Shown: positions 1-11,590, counted from the first letter of the stretch. The stretch: DNA of 64,000 nt from Lyophyllum atratum (GCA_014905825.1 JACGCN010000006.1:2418001-2482000), one strand, 5' to 3'. The notes: a model not told the origin generated them from the sequence alone. Numbers and translations: made by a program.

Positions 1-2084
1 ACGCGTGATGAGAGAGCTGCTCGTGCGGTTAACGGATATCGTATCCGTGGTTGAGGAGTAAGTGATAGTGGTGAATCTATATCTCTGTTAGCGTCCTTCA
101 GAGAATCCAGAGTCGGCAATTACTGACTCTTCCAACGCTGGCGAGGCTCGGATAATAAAGCCAGCAGAGCCAGTCACATTCAAGAGGCGTGCCTTCAACT
201 CGAAATGGTCTGCAGTAATGTTCTTGCCTTCGGCATTCATCAGGGGCGCTGAAGAAGTGATAACATGGTCGTCAACCTTGCGGGACTTAGAGGCACGTAA
301 GCCCACCACCACTTCGGGTAGAGGTCTGACACCCAGCGTTGTCACCGTATAAGTGCCGTTGCAGTCCACAGACCAGGTCGCGGATGAGTTTTGAGGTACC
401 CCGGAAGTGGGCGGCAATACGTTGTGAGTCTTATGTACGAACAATTCCCGGGGGATCCCCATACTGCCTTGGAAGCCTTGCGCCTTGATCCCGAAGTCGT
501 TCCTATCCGAATGAAAATCATCAGTAGACTTCACCAGTAAAGCAAGCGCATACGTACATGTCTTCCGGAGACCAGCCCCAAGAAACCCTACGGCTATTTT
601 TAGCATCCCAGAAAGACGTGATAGCATACAGCTAGGAGCCTTGTTAGCCATTGCGGTATACCTAGGGTGAGATATTGTGTACATTGCCCCAATCAGCCGC
701 GCCGCTCGAGACAATGTCGAACTGCGCCGACCCGTTTGTCCGTCTAGTTATGTCGCCTTCCGCCCAAATCGCCCAATGAGAGCTTGGATGGAACGAGTTT
801 TCGCCTCCTTCAGTCCCTGTGGTGATCTGTAATATATCAGAAAAAGAGGATATGCATAACGGTACGAATTCCCCTTACGAAGTGATGTGCAGTCTTGCCA
901 TCTCCTCCGTGTTTAATGGATTCGATCTGTAGCATACATCGATGAAAGCCGATCATAATATGCTAGGCGCACATACCAGAGAAAATACACCCGAGACCTC
1001 AAGGTTGAAACCAAAGGTGCCAGTCTTCGTTGGGTCGCCACCAAAGGACACATTCTGGCCCACCTCAAAAAGTGCACCCAGGAAGGTCCAGTTCGTTAAG
1101 TCAGACGCTGGAGCAGAGTAAAGTGGCATCCGTGGGCCCACGCCCCTGATCCCCGAACCGAAGACGACGTAGTAATGCGGAGATCCCTGTTCGAGTATAG
1201 CATCCATCTCAGGCCATGGAAGGAAGAAGGGGTCGCGCCAGCCAGTGATCTAGCATTATTGAGGACGAAAAAGTCTGAGAAAGGGATAAATAGGTACGCA
1301 CATCCCAGCCTGCATGATCATGGTTCAGCAAGCGTTGCAGAGCGGAATTGCGGAAACACACCTCCTGGAGGGTGAATCAGGATAGGGTTCCCCCCGTACT
1401 TATCCCACGTCAGGCCACCGTCCGAAGAGGTAGCCAAGGACTGGGACTCAGACTGAATACAAAGTCGGCTTCAGGAATTTTCGAGGGCTGCAAGAGTCCA
1501 GCTTACCCCCACAATATACTCCCGCTGTACACGCCATCAGCACATCTCGAACACCGCAATGATCGTATACTCACATTCCATCCAATCGGTAGGTGTTGCA
1601 CAGACGTATAAAACATGGTGAGGTTCCCATTCTTCTCACCCTTCAGACTCACCGGCTGCCCTGTCCCACTGAATATACCTAAATGGTCATAGCTCCCCTC
1701 CCCGCCAGTTCCAATTGCCTCTGCCTCGGCGTCTTGCCAACCACCCACGTCCTTCCAGGTGATGAGATCGCGCGACATCGCATGGCCCCAGGAAATGTTG
1801 CCCCAGTTGGCGTGGTTCGGGTGGAACTGGTAAAGCAGGTGGTACATATCACGCGTGGGGTCGTACAGGGCACTGCAAGGGTCATTTAGCCATCCAGAGG
1901 GAGCGAGGAAGTGGAAATGTGGGCGCCAACGCGTGAAGAGGGCATTGTCGGGGAGAGCGTTGAGGTCCTGATTCGGGTCTATGTTTCCTGGGCTGGCATT
2001 GCTACCCGTTGTGACGAGAGCGTGAAGGAGGAGGAAAGGAAAAAGCATGACGTATAGGCCCCAATTTACCAGAGGGCAAGCCAT
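1..2084 (-). CDS. Secreted glycoside hydrolase family 32 enzyme (invertase/fructosyltransferase type), 3' end cut by window edge
   Basis: Acts outside the cell on sucrose or fructans. The ATG at 2084 opens a hydrophobic signal peptide (residues 1 to about 30). The nucleophile motif WLNDPC follows, then the motif block YDHLGIFSGTGQPV. A later exon carries the RDP transition-state motif (GWRDPFF, near 1230) and ends in FNLEVSGVFSL, where Glu sits at the acid/base position without the ECP context of classical invertases. C-terminal exons encode the family's beta-sandwich (YAITSFWDAK, RRVSWGW). At least six short introns are needed. The last visible intron runs from a GTCAGT donor near 130 to an ATAG acceptor near 73, and the frame stays open to base 1, so the stop lies outside the window. 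The EV-type third motif resembles, from memory, the Aspergillus fructosyltransferase-like clade; hydrolase versus transferase activity cannot be told from this. Confidence 0.9.
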
Positions 2085-2211
2085 ACATACATCTTCTGCG
2101 TGATTCAATACTCCAGTCGGCGCTTCTCGGGTGATGACCACGCGTCGAAAGATCTTGGTGATGCGGTCGCTCCAAGATATAGGTCAAGTGACACAGGGGT
2201 CCAAACGATGC

Positions 2212-2225
2212 TTAAATATATTTAT
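2212..2225 (-). promoter_or_regulatory. TATA-like box upstream of the GH32 gene
   Basis: Read on the minus strand this stretch is ATAAATATATTTAA, about 130 bp upstream of the GH32 start codon. It is a plausible TATA element for a regulated secreted-enzyme gene. This is inferred from composition and position only. Confidence 0.35.
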
Positions 2226-2400
2226 CGCAGTAAATCATGATACATACACGCAATGCCCAGCTCCGAAGGCTCCTTTAGGGTAGCTTCTTGAGAGGAAAGG
2301 GTATAGCCCTAGGGTATAATAAATCCAATAGATACCTAAGAGAATGCAACCAAATCAATCTCTAAAGCATTCGCAAAATCTACACATAGCACGTACCTCG

Positions 2401-4902
2401 TCAGAGCTTCGCCTTGAACTCCTGCTCCCCAGGATCCCTCCCTGCAAGCTCCGTCTTGGCACGCTCACGCAATTCTCGCCGCAGAATCTTACCAGCAGCA
2501 CTGCCACGCAAGTATCGTCAGCTTCACGTTTCCAACAGGATGAGCAGGTCCTTACCTCTTCGGGATGATATCAATGGCCAATACACCTGTGCTAAATGGT
2601 CAACAACAGTTCACAAGATAGCATGACAGAACTTACCGCCTCGTAGTTGTTTGTGTCGCGCCACTCGTTCTGTGGTCCACTTCCGCACGGCCTGCTGGAA
2701 CGCGAGCTTGGCTGCTTCTGTCTTAATCTGCTCCGGGTGTGCATGCACAACATATGCTCTGAAAGTGGCGGAAGATACGGAGTAAGCTGCAGTTGTGGGT
2801 GCTGTGGGTAATAAACGCTCACCGAGGAAGCTCAGTTGCTTCCTTAGCGCTGTTAACACCAATCACAGCGACATCAGCGATATCAGGATGGGTCAAAAGA
2901 AGGCTTTCGAGTTCTGCAGGAGGGACTAGAGAGTGCAACTTCTTTTAGAACCACAAGACCGATTCCATGGTTGTGAGTCGTACCTTGAAAGCCCTGAATG
3001 AAAAGTATCTGATCAAATCCCGACCTTGCAGCTCCCTTAATACACGCACCTTATACTTGATCAGTTCCTTCCGCCTATCCACGATATAGTAAAAGCCCTC
3101 CTGATCCCGAACAGCGATATCCCCAGTCTTAAACCACCCATCCGGCGTGATCGATTCCTTGGTCGCCTCAGCGTTATTCAGGTATCCTTTCATGATAGTC
3201 GGTCCACGGATCCAAAGCTCCCCGGCATCGCCCTCATTTGCCTCGATATCACCATTCCCATCGCCGTCGACAAGGAGCCGCGCTTCAAGGTTGGGGAGGA
3301 GGATCCCGATGCTCCCGACTTTGCGCATGGCATCAGGGAAAGGCAGGAGGTGCGTCGTGGGCGAGGTCTCGGTGAGACCGTAGCCTGCAGAGCTGCGTCA
3401 GCTGGAGCATATAGGGCTTACAGGCAATGGCACTGACCTTGCAGAATGGCAAACTCGCCTTTACCATTCTTTCTCCGATTGATGCGTTCTGTGACCTAGC
3501 GGAGGGCACAGTTGAGAAGGCGAATAGTATATTTCAGGAACCATGACGAACCTGCTTGACCAGAGCAGCTCCTAGCGGAGCGGCACCAGAGAACAGGGAT
3601 GCGAGCGAAGACATGTCATACTTATCAACCGCTATAATTAACCCCGTCAGCATCACGGCAGACTGAAGGAGCAGACAAATGCATACCTGGATGCCGCGCC
3701 ATCACGACCAGCACCGGGGGTACGATCAGCGCGACCGTGATTCTGTACTTTTCGATGCTGGCACAAAACTTCTCCGGATCGAAACGCGGTTGAATAATTA
3801 CAGGCGTTCCACGCGTCCATGGGAAGTGCACAAGCTTCACCGCGCCTGGGACACGTAGAAAAATGAACACGGAGGCTAAGAGTGGAGAAGAGGAGAAAGC
3901 GCACCATAAATATGGTAGAAGGGCAGAATGCCGAGGACGCTGTCGTTGCCGACATTGAGCTCAGGGAAGGTGGTTTGTACGATTTGTAGGACGGAGGTGA
4001 TGTTCTGGTGCGTCGTCTATCGAAAATGGGACATCAAGCTCAGTCCTGTGTAGACATTGACATTGACTACTCACTTCTACACCTTTAGGCTTCCCAGTCG
4101 TACCTTGACAATAAAATGAGCACAAAAACAACGAGCATGGGGAAAACGAGCATACCCGAGCTATAACAGAGATACACCGTCTCATGGGCGTCCTTCCCCT
4201 CAAACCTTTCCTCCTGCTCCAGTGTACCCAGTTCCAGCAGCTCAGCCAGCGTCTTCAGCCCCCTCCCCGCAACCGTCCTTGGCACTGGCGGGCCCCCAGC
4301 CCACTCCAGCGAGGCTTCAAGCACAACGATGCGCCTCCGCGCTTCGGCCTCTTCCACGCCAATTAGCTTAAACATCTCAAGCACTGTCGAGATACCATTC
4401 TCGCTCGTGAAAATAAGCCGTGCGCCACTGTCCCCATACTGGAACGCCAACTCCTTCGGCGTATACGCGCTATTCGCGAGCGTGCACCGAAGCCCCGCCG
4501 CAACTGTTCAACACACGGAGTCAGCACTAGCATCCCATTTTCCCTTGATGAGCCATAGCATCACCCGCGAGACAAGGCAGCGGCGCTGCCTTACGTACCT
4601 GATCCAAAGAGCGCTACAGGCCAGCTCAGGGAGTTCTCCGAGAACACCAACGCGACATCCCCTCGACGCGCGGTGATATGTGGCTGGTGTTTCAGCCCGT
4701 ACGCGAGACGGAGCGAAAGGTTTTTGGTCTGCAGACGCGTGAGGACAGTCCCGGACTCGGCGTCGACGAACGCGGGTGTGGATGCGGGGAAGCCGCCGAC
4801 AGAGTGTGGGTCGTGCGCGGGTGTGGCGAAGAGGTGAGTAAAGACCGAGGTGGCGACGATGGGCACGGCAGGGACGGGTGAGGTGTAGATTCGCGGCGCC
4901 AT
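2401..4902 (-). CDS. 4-coumarate:CoA ligase-like acyl-CoA synthetase, peroxisomal (copy 1)
   Basis: ATP-dependent activation of a carboxylic acid to its CoA thioester. The start MAPRIYTSPVPAVP at 4902 was chosen because the neighbouring copy begins MPPRIYSSSVPSVP at the same place. Motifs in order: the P-loop-like SSG / GTTGKPKGVE (split by an intron near 4150-4090), the GYGLTET block near 3390, ELWIRGPTIMKGYLNN, GWFKTGD, RRKELIKYK followed by GFQ across an intron, and a C-terminal lysine-containing stretch. The last codons read FKAKL then TGA, so the protein ends in AKL, a canonical PTS1 peroxisome signal. About eight introns interrupt it. It is a tandem partner of the next gene, same orientation, 185 bp between its ATG and that gene's stop. 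The family is certain; the substrate (hydroxycinnamate, phenylacetate, fatty acid) is unknown. Confidence 0.9.
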
Positions 4903-5087
4903 TGGGACAGAAGAGAAGAGAATTGGAAGGGGCTTCGCAAGGAAGAAGTTCAAGTTTGCGAAGTTTGCGGGGTATATCAGGCACGCACCGGCCCGAAGTG
5001 TTACCGGTTAGTTGGGCCCACGGCTCATGGGCCCTGGTTCAAACTACGTACTTAGATTACTCAGGCTAACCAAGCACTCCGAAATCT

Positions 5088-7475
5088 TTATAACCTCGCC
5101 CGCACCACATGCGCCCCATCTGCCATCTCCTTCTTCGCCCGCTCCCTCAACTCCCGTCGAAGGATCTTGCCCGGCGCACTGCACGGAAAACTCACTTAGC
5201 ACTCGGCCGGACCAAAGCCTCAAGTTAATAGTCCACCCACCTTTTGGGGATCTCATCGATGACCACGACACCTGTAACAACGCACATCAGTTCCCACTGC
5301 ATTGCATCTGACGCCACAAAGGGCTAATCAACTGACCTCCGCGCAAAAACTTGTGGCTCGCCACTTTGGTCTCAATCCACTTCTTCACGTCGCGTGCGAA
5401 CGCGTCTTTCGCGCTTGCAGTCCGAACATGGGCGGGGTTGGCGTGCACTACGTATGCCCTGGTGATACACACGCATTAATGCTCGGAGAAATCAAGAGGC
5501 GCTTGTAATGAATCGCATGGCATTACCAACGAACCTGGGCAATTCAGTAGCCTCCGCCACATCGTCCACGCCCACGACCGCCACATCTGCGATGTCGGAG
5601 TGTGTCAAAAGGACGCTCTCTAGCTCCGAAGGCGGCACTGCAACCAAAAAAATTCGTTAGCAAATCCGGGTACCCAGATATGCTGCCCCGCACCTTGGAA
5701 TCCCTGTGCAGGCGATTTGAGGACAAGTGGTTATCGAGAGACGCAGAACGCACCTTGTACTTGATAAGCTCCTTCCTACGATCTACGATCCAGTAGAAAC
5801 CATCGACATCCCTCACACAGATGTCCCCTGATTTGAACCATCCGTCCTGCGTGATCGACCCGCGCGTTGCCTTCACATTATTCAAGTACCCCTACCATCA
5901 TGTTTCTGTAAGCCTTGAAATCTGATCACAGAGACAAACATACCTTCATAATCGTCGGGCCACGGATCCAAAGCTCACCCGGCTCGCCCTCATGGGCATC
6001 TACTAGCCCAGCACCCTCACCGTCCACGACGACCCGTGCCTCGAGGTTCGGGAGGAGTATGCCAATGCTGCCTGCCTTCTGGAGAGCGAGGGCAGGCGGG
6101 AGGATGTGTGCGATAGGGGACGTCTCGGTCAGGCCATATCCTAAAATTATGTCTTGGTCAGTTAAGTTTTGGGAGACGGCTGGAGTAACGATCGACCTTG
6201 CATAACGGCAATGGAGATATTCTTGGCGCGGAAACGCTCCGTGACCTGGGCTGCACGTTATGTGGTTGTTAGGGAATGCAAAGATTGACTGACTTGAAGG
6301 ATAAGTTCTTTTCCCAACGGTGCAGCAGCGGAAAACGCGATCCGTAATGAGCTCAGATTGTAAGTGTCCACAGCTGGAGGAGGATTGAGAAATCCAGCGA
6401 ATCCTTCAGAAATGAGTCAGGGGTACATACCAGGATGGCGCGCAAGGACAACGAGTACGGGGGGCACGACCATCGCAACGGTGATGCCGTACTTTTCAAT
6501 GTTCTGGCAGAAAAGTATGGAATCAAAACGTGTCTGGACGATGACGGGCAGACCCCTAATGACTGGGACGAGCAGGATCGCGACAGCACCTTTTACATTT
6601 CAAGTACAATTAGTCAACCAAAACAAAACAGGGCGGGCTGGACGCGAACCATATATGTGGAAGAAGGGCAGGACCCCGAGGAGACGGTCCTTCCCTTGGG
6701 TGGTGTGGAACACAGGAACGCCAATGTCAACGACCGTAGTTAGATTTGCGTGGGTTGTCTGTAATAGTCAAAGGAAGGGCAAGCATTGGTGACAACGCAC
6801 CTCGACGCCCTTGGGCTTCCCGGTGGTGCCGCTGCTGTAACAGATATAACACGTCTCGTTCGATGCTTCACCATCAAACAACTCCTCCTGTTTCAACGTG
6901 CCTAGGCTCAAGACATCTTCCAGGGTCACATAATCCTTCAGCGGCTGCTCCTCTACAGCTGGACCGCCAGCCCATGCCAATCCAGTACCAATGACCACAA
7001 TACGCCTCTTTGCTTCTATCTCATTGATAGCAAGCCCGCGAAACATTTCCTGTACGAGCGGCAGGCCCTCCCTGCTGGTCACGACGATGCTCGACCCGCT
7101 GTCGATATACTGGTGCTCAAGCTCTCGAGCAACATACGCGCTATTCGCGGGGGAGCACCTGATGCCAGCGGCAACGGTCCCTAAGAGTACGACAGGGAAG
7201 GCAATGGAATTGGGAGAGAAGAGCAGGAGGGTTGCACCGCGGGCCTGAGGCACAAGGCGTGGGTGGGTGCGTATACCGTGTGCGAAGGAGAGGGCGGCGT
7301 GCTTGAGCTGCCCACGGCTGAGAACGGTGCCGGTAGCAGCATCTATGAAGGCTGGAAAGGCGGCGGCATATTTGCCTACATGAGAAGGATCATTAGAGGC
7401 GAAAAGGTGGGTGAAGATGGAGCGCTGGTAGGTGGGCACTGAGGGCACCGACGAGGAGTAAATTCTGGGTGGCAT
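5088..7475 (-). CDS. 4-coumarate:CoA ligase-like acyl-CoA synthetase, peroxisomal (copy 2)
   Basis: Paralogue of the preceding ligase with the same domain order. The first exon (from ATG at 7475) runs unbroken for over 200 residues, from MPPRIYSSSVPSVP to CYICYSSGTTGKPKGVEV. Later exons give the GYGLTETSP-equivalent, SIGILLPNLEARVVVDGEG, GELWIRGPTIMK, DGWFKSGD and RRKELIKYK. The final codons are GCG AGG TTA TAA, so the protein ends in ARL, an acceptable PTS1. Copy 1 has introns inside the first 230 residues where this copy has none, so the two have diverged in structure as well as sequence. A shared peroxisomal role, for example chain shortening or modification of aromatic or fatty acids, is inference from the two targeting signals. 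Confidence 0.9.
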
Positions 7476-7630
7476 TGCCCGGGACCATCGAGCAGGCCAT
7501 GCTACTTAAACCATGGCTTAAGAGTATACTCTGGGTAGCAAGTGTCAGCATTTATTTAGATTGACTATGGGGAAGAAGATAAGGTTGTTTGATTGGCAGT
7601 GTTTTTCATCCAACTCTGCTTTGTTCCACC

Positions 7631-8594
7631 ATGGCCTCGCTGCTCGAACGCATGAACATCTCCGCTGGCTCTTCCAGCGGGCCCATCCGCCAAAAAGCAG
7701 GCCAGCGAACCTCTCCATACGTGTGTTGACCAACTCTGCTGCCCCTCTTCCTTTCTCATTCGCTCCCAGAACCGAACCCAGTCCCAGCGTATACCCAAAG
7801 GCGACGTCGACTCTCCCTGGGCCCACGACCTCTACGACTCCGGCTCTCTCTCTGCCCGCCTCGATGTCAAGCCCAGCGCTCCGCGCCTGGGCCTCAATAC
7901 AATCACGCAAAAAGCCCTACGCGACGCTATCAGCCCCAACGCCCAGCTCTCAATAAAAGGCGCCAGCACCGCATCTAGCGCAGGCAACGTGGTTGAAGTC
8001 TCTGGCCTCGCAGCGGGCACCACCGCAGAGGACGTCGCCGCCATCTTCAAACGCTGCGGCGAGATCACCACCGCCCGTCTCGTCGCTGCTGGCGACGAAC
8101 CTCGCATCCGTCTTACCTTCAAAATCCCCACAAGCGCCTCGGGTGCCGTCTCCAAGTTCAACAACCAGCCCGCGGATGGGAAGGTCCTTGCCGTACGCAT
8201 CGTTGGCGCGACTAGTGCGGGGACGACGCTCAGTGGCCGGCTCGGCGGTACAGACGGTCTGGGGCTGGTGAGGGAGGAGGGAAGTGTCGATGTGCTCATG
8301 GATTCGCAGGATGGCGGCTCGTGAGTGTCTTTCTACTGCCCATATGCGCATTTTATCTGCCATGTTCGCTGACTCTCCATTGCGCATAGAAAAATGCGTT
8401 CCGACTCGTTGTTGCGCGCCGATCCCCGTGCACAGGTCCTGGTCGCCCCTCCAGGTGCGAACCCGGCTGACTATGTACAAGCACCGTCAAACGCTGGACA
8501 CAATGGGCCGAGACGTGGTGGTGGTTTCAGGGGAGGCCGAGGCGGCAGGAGGGGCAGACGAGGGGGGCTCGAGGCGCGTATGGACACGGACTGA
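7631..8594 (+). CDS. Aly/REF (Yra1)-like RNA-binding mRNA export adaptor
   Basis: Three exons: 7631-7720, 7770-8320, 8390-8594, giving 281 residues. The ATG at 7631 follows CACC. After a basic, disordered N-terminus, one RRM occupies roughly residues 125-195 (begins NVVEVSGLAAGTTAEDVAAI, ends KFNNQPADGKVLAVRIV). The AV.KFNN.P.DGK.L.V.IV pattern is the typical last half of the Aly/REF RRM. The C-terminus is an RGG box (GGGFRGGRGGRRGRRGG) followed by EARMDTD, reminiscent of the short conserved C-terminal tail of REF proteins that contacts the helicase Sub2/UAP56. The expected role is nuclear mRNA packaging and export. The RRM call is firm; the Yra1 assignment rests on layout and is not proven. 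Confidence 0.8.
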
Positions 8595-9208
8595 GACTCG
8601 TATGACGCCCCTGCCTAACTTTCTATTCCCGTATATTGGTCGCTGGCTGTTTGTACCCTATGCAACGCTTTGTATATTTATTGGACGGATACGCTGCACG
8701 GAAACCGACCGCATGCGTGACTCGTGAACGAACAGAAGGCAGTTATTCATCTACTAGTTCTTACTAGACCGGTGACCGTTCTCTCTACCGAGAGACAAAC
8801 CTAGGAGGGAAGTGCCCCTGACCTTATCTTACGCATGTAGGAGGACGAGCCTTGTGTATTCAATGTCGATGTGCACTGTTGGAAGATATCTCAACTAGAG
8901 TTATCCCGATGCTTTAACCGAGGCTGATTGAGGCTAGAAGGTGCTCAAAAGAGATCACAGGTAATACCGTATTCCAGCCCATTCATGCATGAAAGCATGA
9001 GGGCTGGAGTCGACGCGAAACGGCCGACGTCGCAGCGGCTATTTTAACTGCACGGGGCTGATCAACATCCGCATCCATCTCCAAACAACGCTTCAGCCGC
9101 CATTTGGATTTCACAGCCGCGAAGTTGTGCAGCGCCCTTTGGAAGCCTCCGCTCTCTCGCCTTCTCACCAGCTAGTTTCCCTATAGCCGCCAAGCATCGA
9201 CAGCAGAA
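8595..9208 (+). other. Intergenic, no gene seen
   Basis: Spacer of about 610 bases between the RRM gene and the first cornichon gene. Only short open frames lacking family motifs are present. The last 100 bases must hold the cornichon promoter; no clear TATA box is visible. Confidence 0.6.
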
Positions 9209-10014
9209 ATGGGAGCTGGTGCGTCATGATACCCTTCTTATGTCGAATGACGTCTAAACCTTCGCGTCTATCTCCCATATCCCATAATATGTCATCCTCA
9301 CCGCCTCCACAACTGGTCGTGATGCCTCATCTTGTCCCCGCACGTCATGTCCACAGCCTGGCTGTTTCTCTTCGCGGTCTTCATGGCCGCCGCCCTGATG
9401 TTCGGGATGATCTATTTCGTGAGTAGTACTCACTGTCAAATGTTTTTCCGCACCCCTTGGAGCTTCACACTGACCTCCGTTCTATTTCTCTATGGATAGA
9501 TTATCATGTTTTCGGATTTGGAGAGCGACTACGTGAACCCTATAGATCTGTGCAATAAGCTCAACCAGGTGTGTGCTGTGTCTTGCCAATTGAGAGATAC
9601 CTGACGGAGGCGCGACCTACACAGCTTGTGATTCCGGAAAGTTGTGTTCATGCTTTCTTGGCTGTACTGTTCCTCCTGTCGGGTCAATGGATGGCATTTG
9701 CGTTGAACGCGCCGTTGGTGGCGTACAACGTCAACAAGTGAGTGTGCATTGTCCACATCGGCTATACGTATTGTGGACTGTGTTCTCATTTTACGTTGAA
9801 CAGGATATTGAACAAAAACCATATGTACGATGCTACAGAAATCTTCCGGACACTAGACGGGCACAAAAAGGAGAGCTTTATCAAAGTCGCCTTCTACCTC
9901 TTGTCATTCTTTTACTATCTCTATTGGTGTGTGCTATTTTTGCTTCGGGTTCTTCTAATTCTTATAGACTTTTCTTGAAGCATGATAGTTTCGCTGGTCG
10001 CGGACAGCGAGTGA
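9209..10014 (+). CDS. Cornichon/Erv14-type ER cargo receptor (copy 1)
   Basis: Small polytopic membrane protein that loads selected membrane cargo into COPII vesicles. The first exon is only ten bases (ATGGGAGCTG); splicing to 9357 gives [20 protein letters not shown]. Later exons read [80 protein letters not shown] and the last exon [11 protein letters not shown]. The E-x-D-Y-x-N-P-I-[DE]-[11 protein letters not shown] and C-terminal acidic residues are hallmarks of the family. Three to four transmembrane segments are expected. It is followed 262 bp later by a second copy in the same orientation. Confidence 0.93.
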
Positions 10015-10276
10015 GGGGATCTAGTAAATATGTACATTATAGATCTAGACGCGTATATAATATACCATATTGTTGCTTTTGTGGATGACGAGGGCAATGA
10101 GGCAAGAGTCACACGCGTTACGTCTGCCACGTGCATTGTAAAAACGTCAGCCTGAACCATCCGCTGCAACCACCGTCTAACGAATTCCCGGTCCCCTGGA
10201 ACCGCACTAGCTATCCAGTGCTCTTCTGTACTAAATATCTACTTTTCTCTCTCAACACTTACTTCACGACTTCAAC

Positions 10277-11131
10277 ATGGGCGGAGCAGGTGCGCGTCTT
10301 GTCGTCTGAAACTAAATGGGCCTACTAACGCTCTGAATTGTTTCGTTTCCCTATTTCTGTTTCACCCATTACTCTCCTCTATTTACCCCTCTTCTGTGCT
10401 GGATTTTCTCATTCGAACACGACTCTCGGCGGCCCACATCAAAATGGCAACTGCGTCCTCGAAACCCATGGATGCACGATGACAGGCTGGCTGTTTTTGT
10501 TCGCTGTCCTCATGGCAGCGGGTTTACTCTTCTGCATGGTGTTTTTCGTACGTTCAGCTTCCGCCGTTACCCTCACGCCGTCTTGTTGACATGTCTGGCA
10601 CGACCAGATCATCATGTTCTCTGACTTGGAATGCGACTACATTAATCCGATAGACCTCTGTAACAAGCTCAACCAGGTATATACCACCCGTCACATCTTT
10701 CGAGACGACGCCACTTAATCACTTGGCCCCGGACAGTTTGTGCTCCCCGAAAACATCGCCCACGCCTTCCTCACGCTTTTGTTCCTCCTGTCGGGTCAAT
10801 GGATAGCATTCCTGCTCAATGCGCCACTTGTCGCTTACAACGCGAATAAGCAAGTCTTGTGTTCCTATAACCTTCGTCGCTTTTCTAACCACCTCGTGTT
10901 TTGCCTCTACAGAATCTTCAACAAGGCGCACATGTATGACGCGACAGAGATATTCCGGACGTTACCGACGCACAAGAAAGAGAGCTTTATCAAGCTTGGT
11001 TTCTACCTCCTCTCCTTCTTCTATTATCTCTACCGGTCAGTTTTCTTCCACCCATCATCATTCCGCAGCACCAACTTATACTTTCGTACGTACATAGAAT
11101 GATTGTCGCTCTCATCGCCGAAAGCGAGTGA
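10277..11131 (+). CDS. Cornichon/Erv14-type ER cargo receptor (copy 2)
   Basis: Same five-intron layout as copy 1: first exon 10277-10289, then 10486-10547, 10608-10676, an exon from 10737, and the last exon CGAATG...TGA giving [11 protein letters not shown]. It reads [58 protein letters not shown] and [11 protein letters not shown]. The C-terminal [11 protein letters not shown] is closer to yeast Erv14, as I recall it, than the [11 protein letters not shown] of copy 1, so this copy may be the conserved orthologue. The intron after YNAN needs a GC donor (AA/GCAAGT) to keep frame, where copy 1 has an ordinary GT donor at the homologous site. Confidence 0.93.
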
Positions 11132-11520
11132 AGGGGGATCTTGGTTTCGGGGTGCGGTTTCTTTTACGACGATACGAGCCATGCGTTACGGGATAGAATC
11201 TTAGTGGAGTTTAGAGAACACTACGGCCCTCCAAGCTGCATAACGTGCAGTGCGAGGTGCACTTCATGCTGATTACTATCCTTTCATGATAATGTACAGC
11301 AGGAATGGCCAATTGGATGCTTTCGGATTTTTCGGCTACTTCACATTCGCTGCCGCAAGCAAAGATCGAGAGTCAAGACCACAACGTGGAAAAGTGGTTT
11401 CTATTTTTATCGCTTTTACAACCGCCTTTTCTTTCTCCAGGTCGTGACCCCACCCACTTGCACTCGCACGGCTGAGTTCCTATAAGTGGACAACGGCACT
11501 ACATCGATCGTCTTCATTGT
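11132..11520 (+). other. Intergenic, no gene seen
   Basis: Spacer after the second cornichon gene. No reading frame with family motifs was found. It leads into the hairpin region and promoter of the next gene. Confidence 0.5.
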
Positions 11521-11590
11521 TCAAGAAGGGTAAAGACGGTTTTGTCCCTTCTTTGAAAGACCCTCAAAATTTTCACCTACATTGAGGGTC
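11521..11590 (+). repeat. Two adjacent inverted repeats (potential double hairpin)
   Basis: The first arm pair is TCAAGAAGGG (11521-11530) with CCCTTCTTTGA (11546-11556), complementary with one bulged T and a 15-base loop. The second is GACCCTCAA (11559-11567) with TTGAGGGTC (11582-11590), nine perfect pairs and a 14-base loop. They lie 200-270 bases upstream of the start of the secreted protein gene. They could be regulatory binding sites, a structured transcript or chance. Confidence 0.5.

Noticed and set aside
2401..7475. Idea that the two ligases plus GH32 form a secondary-metabolite cluster
   Set aside because: No polyketide or peptide synthetase, P450, transporter or regulator adjoins them in the window.
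7545..8480. Antisense frames opposite the RRM protein
   Set aside because: The plus strand splices into a complete RRM plus RGG protein; antisense translations have no motif.
11521..11590. Idea that the paired hairpins are a CRISPR-like or transposon-end structure
   Set aside because: Only two unrelated inverted repeats, no spacer array, no target-site duplication and no transposase nearby.
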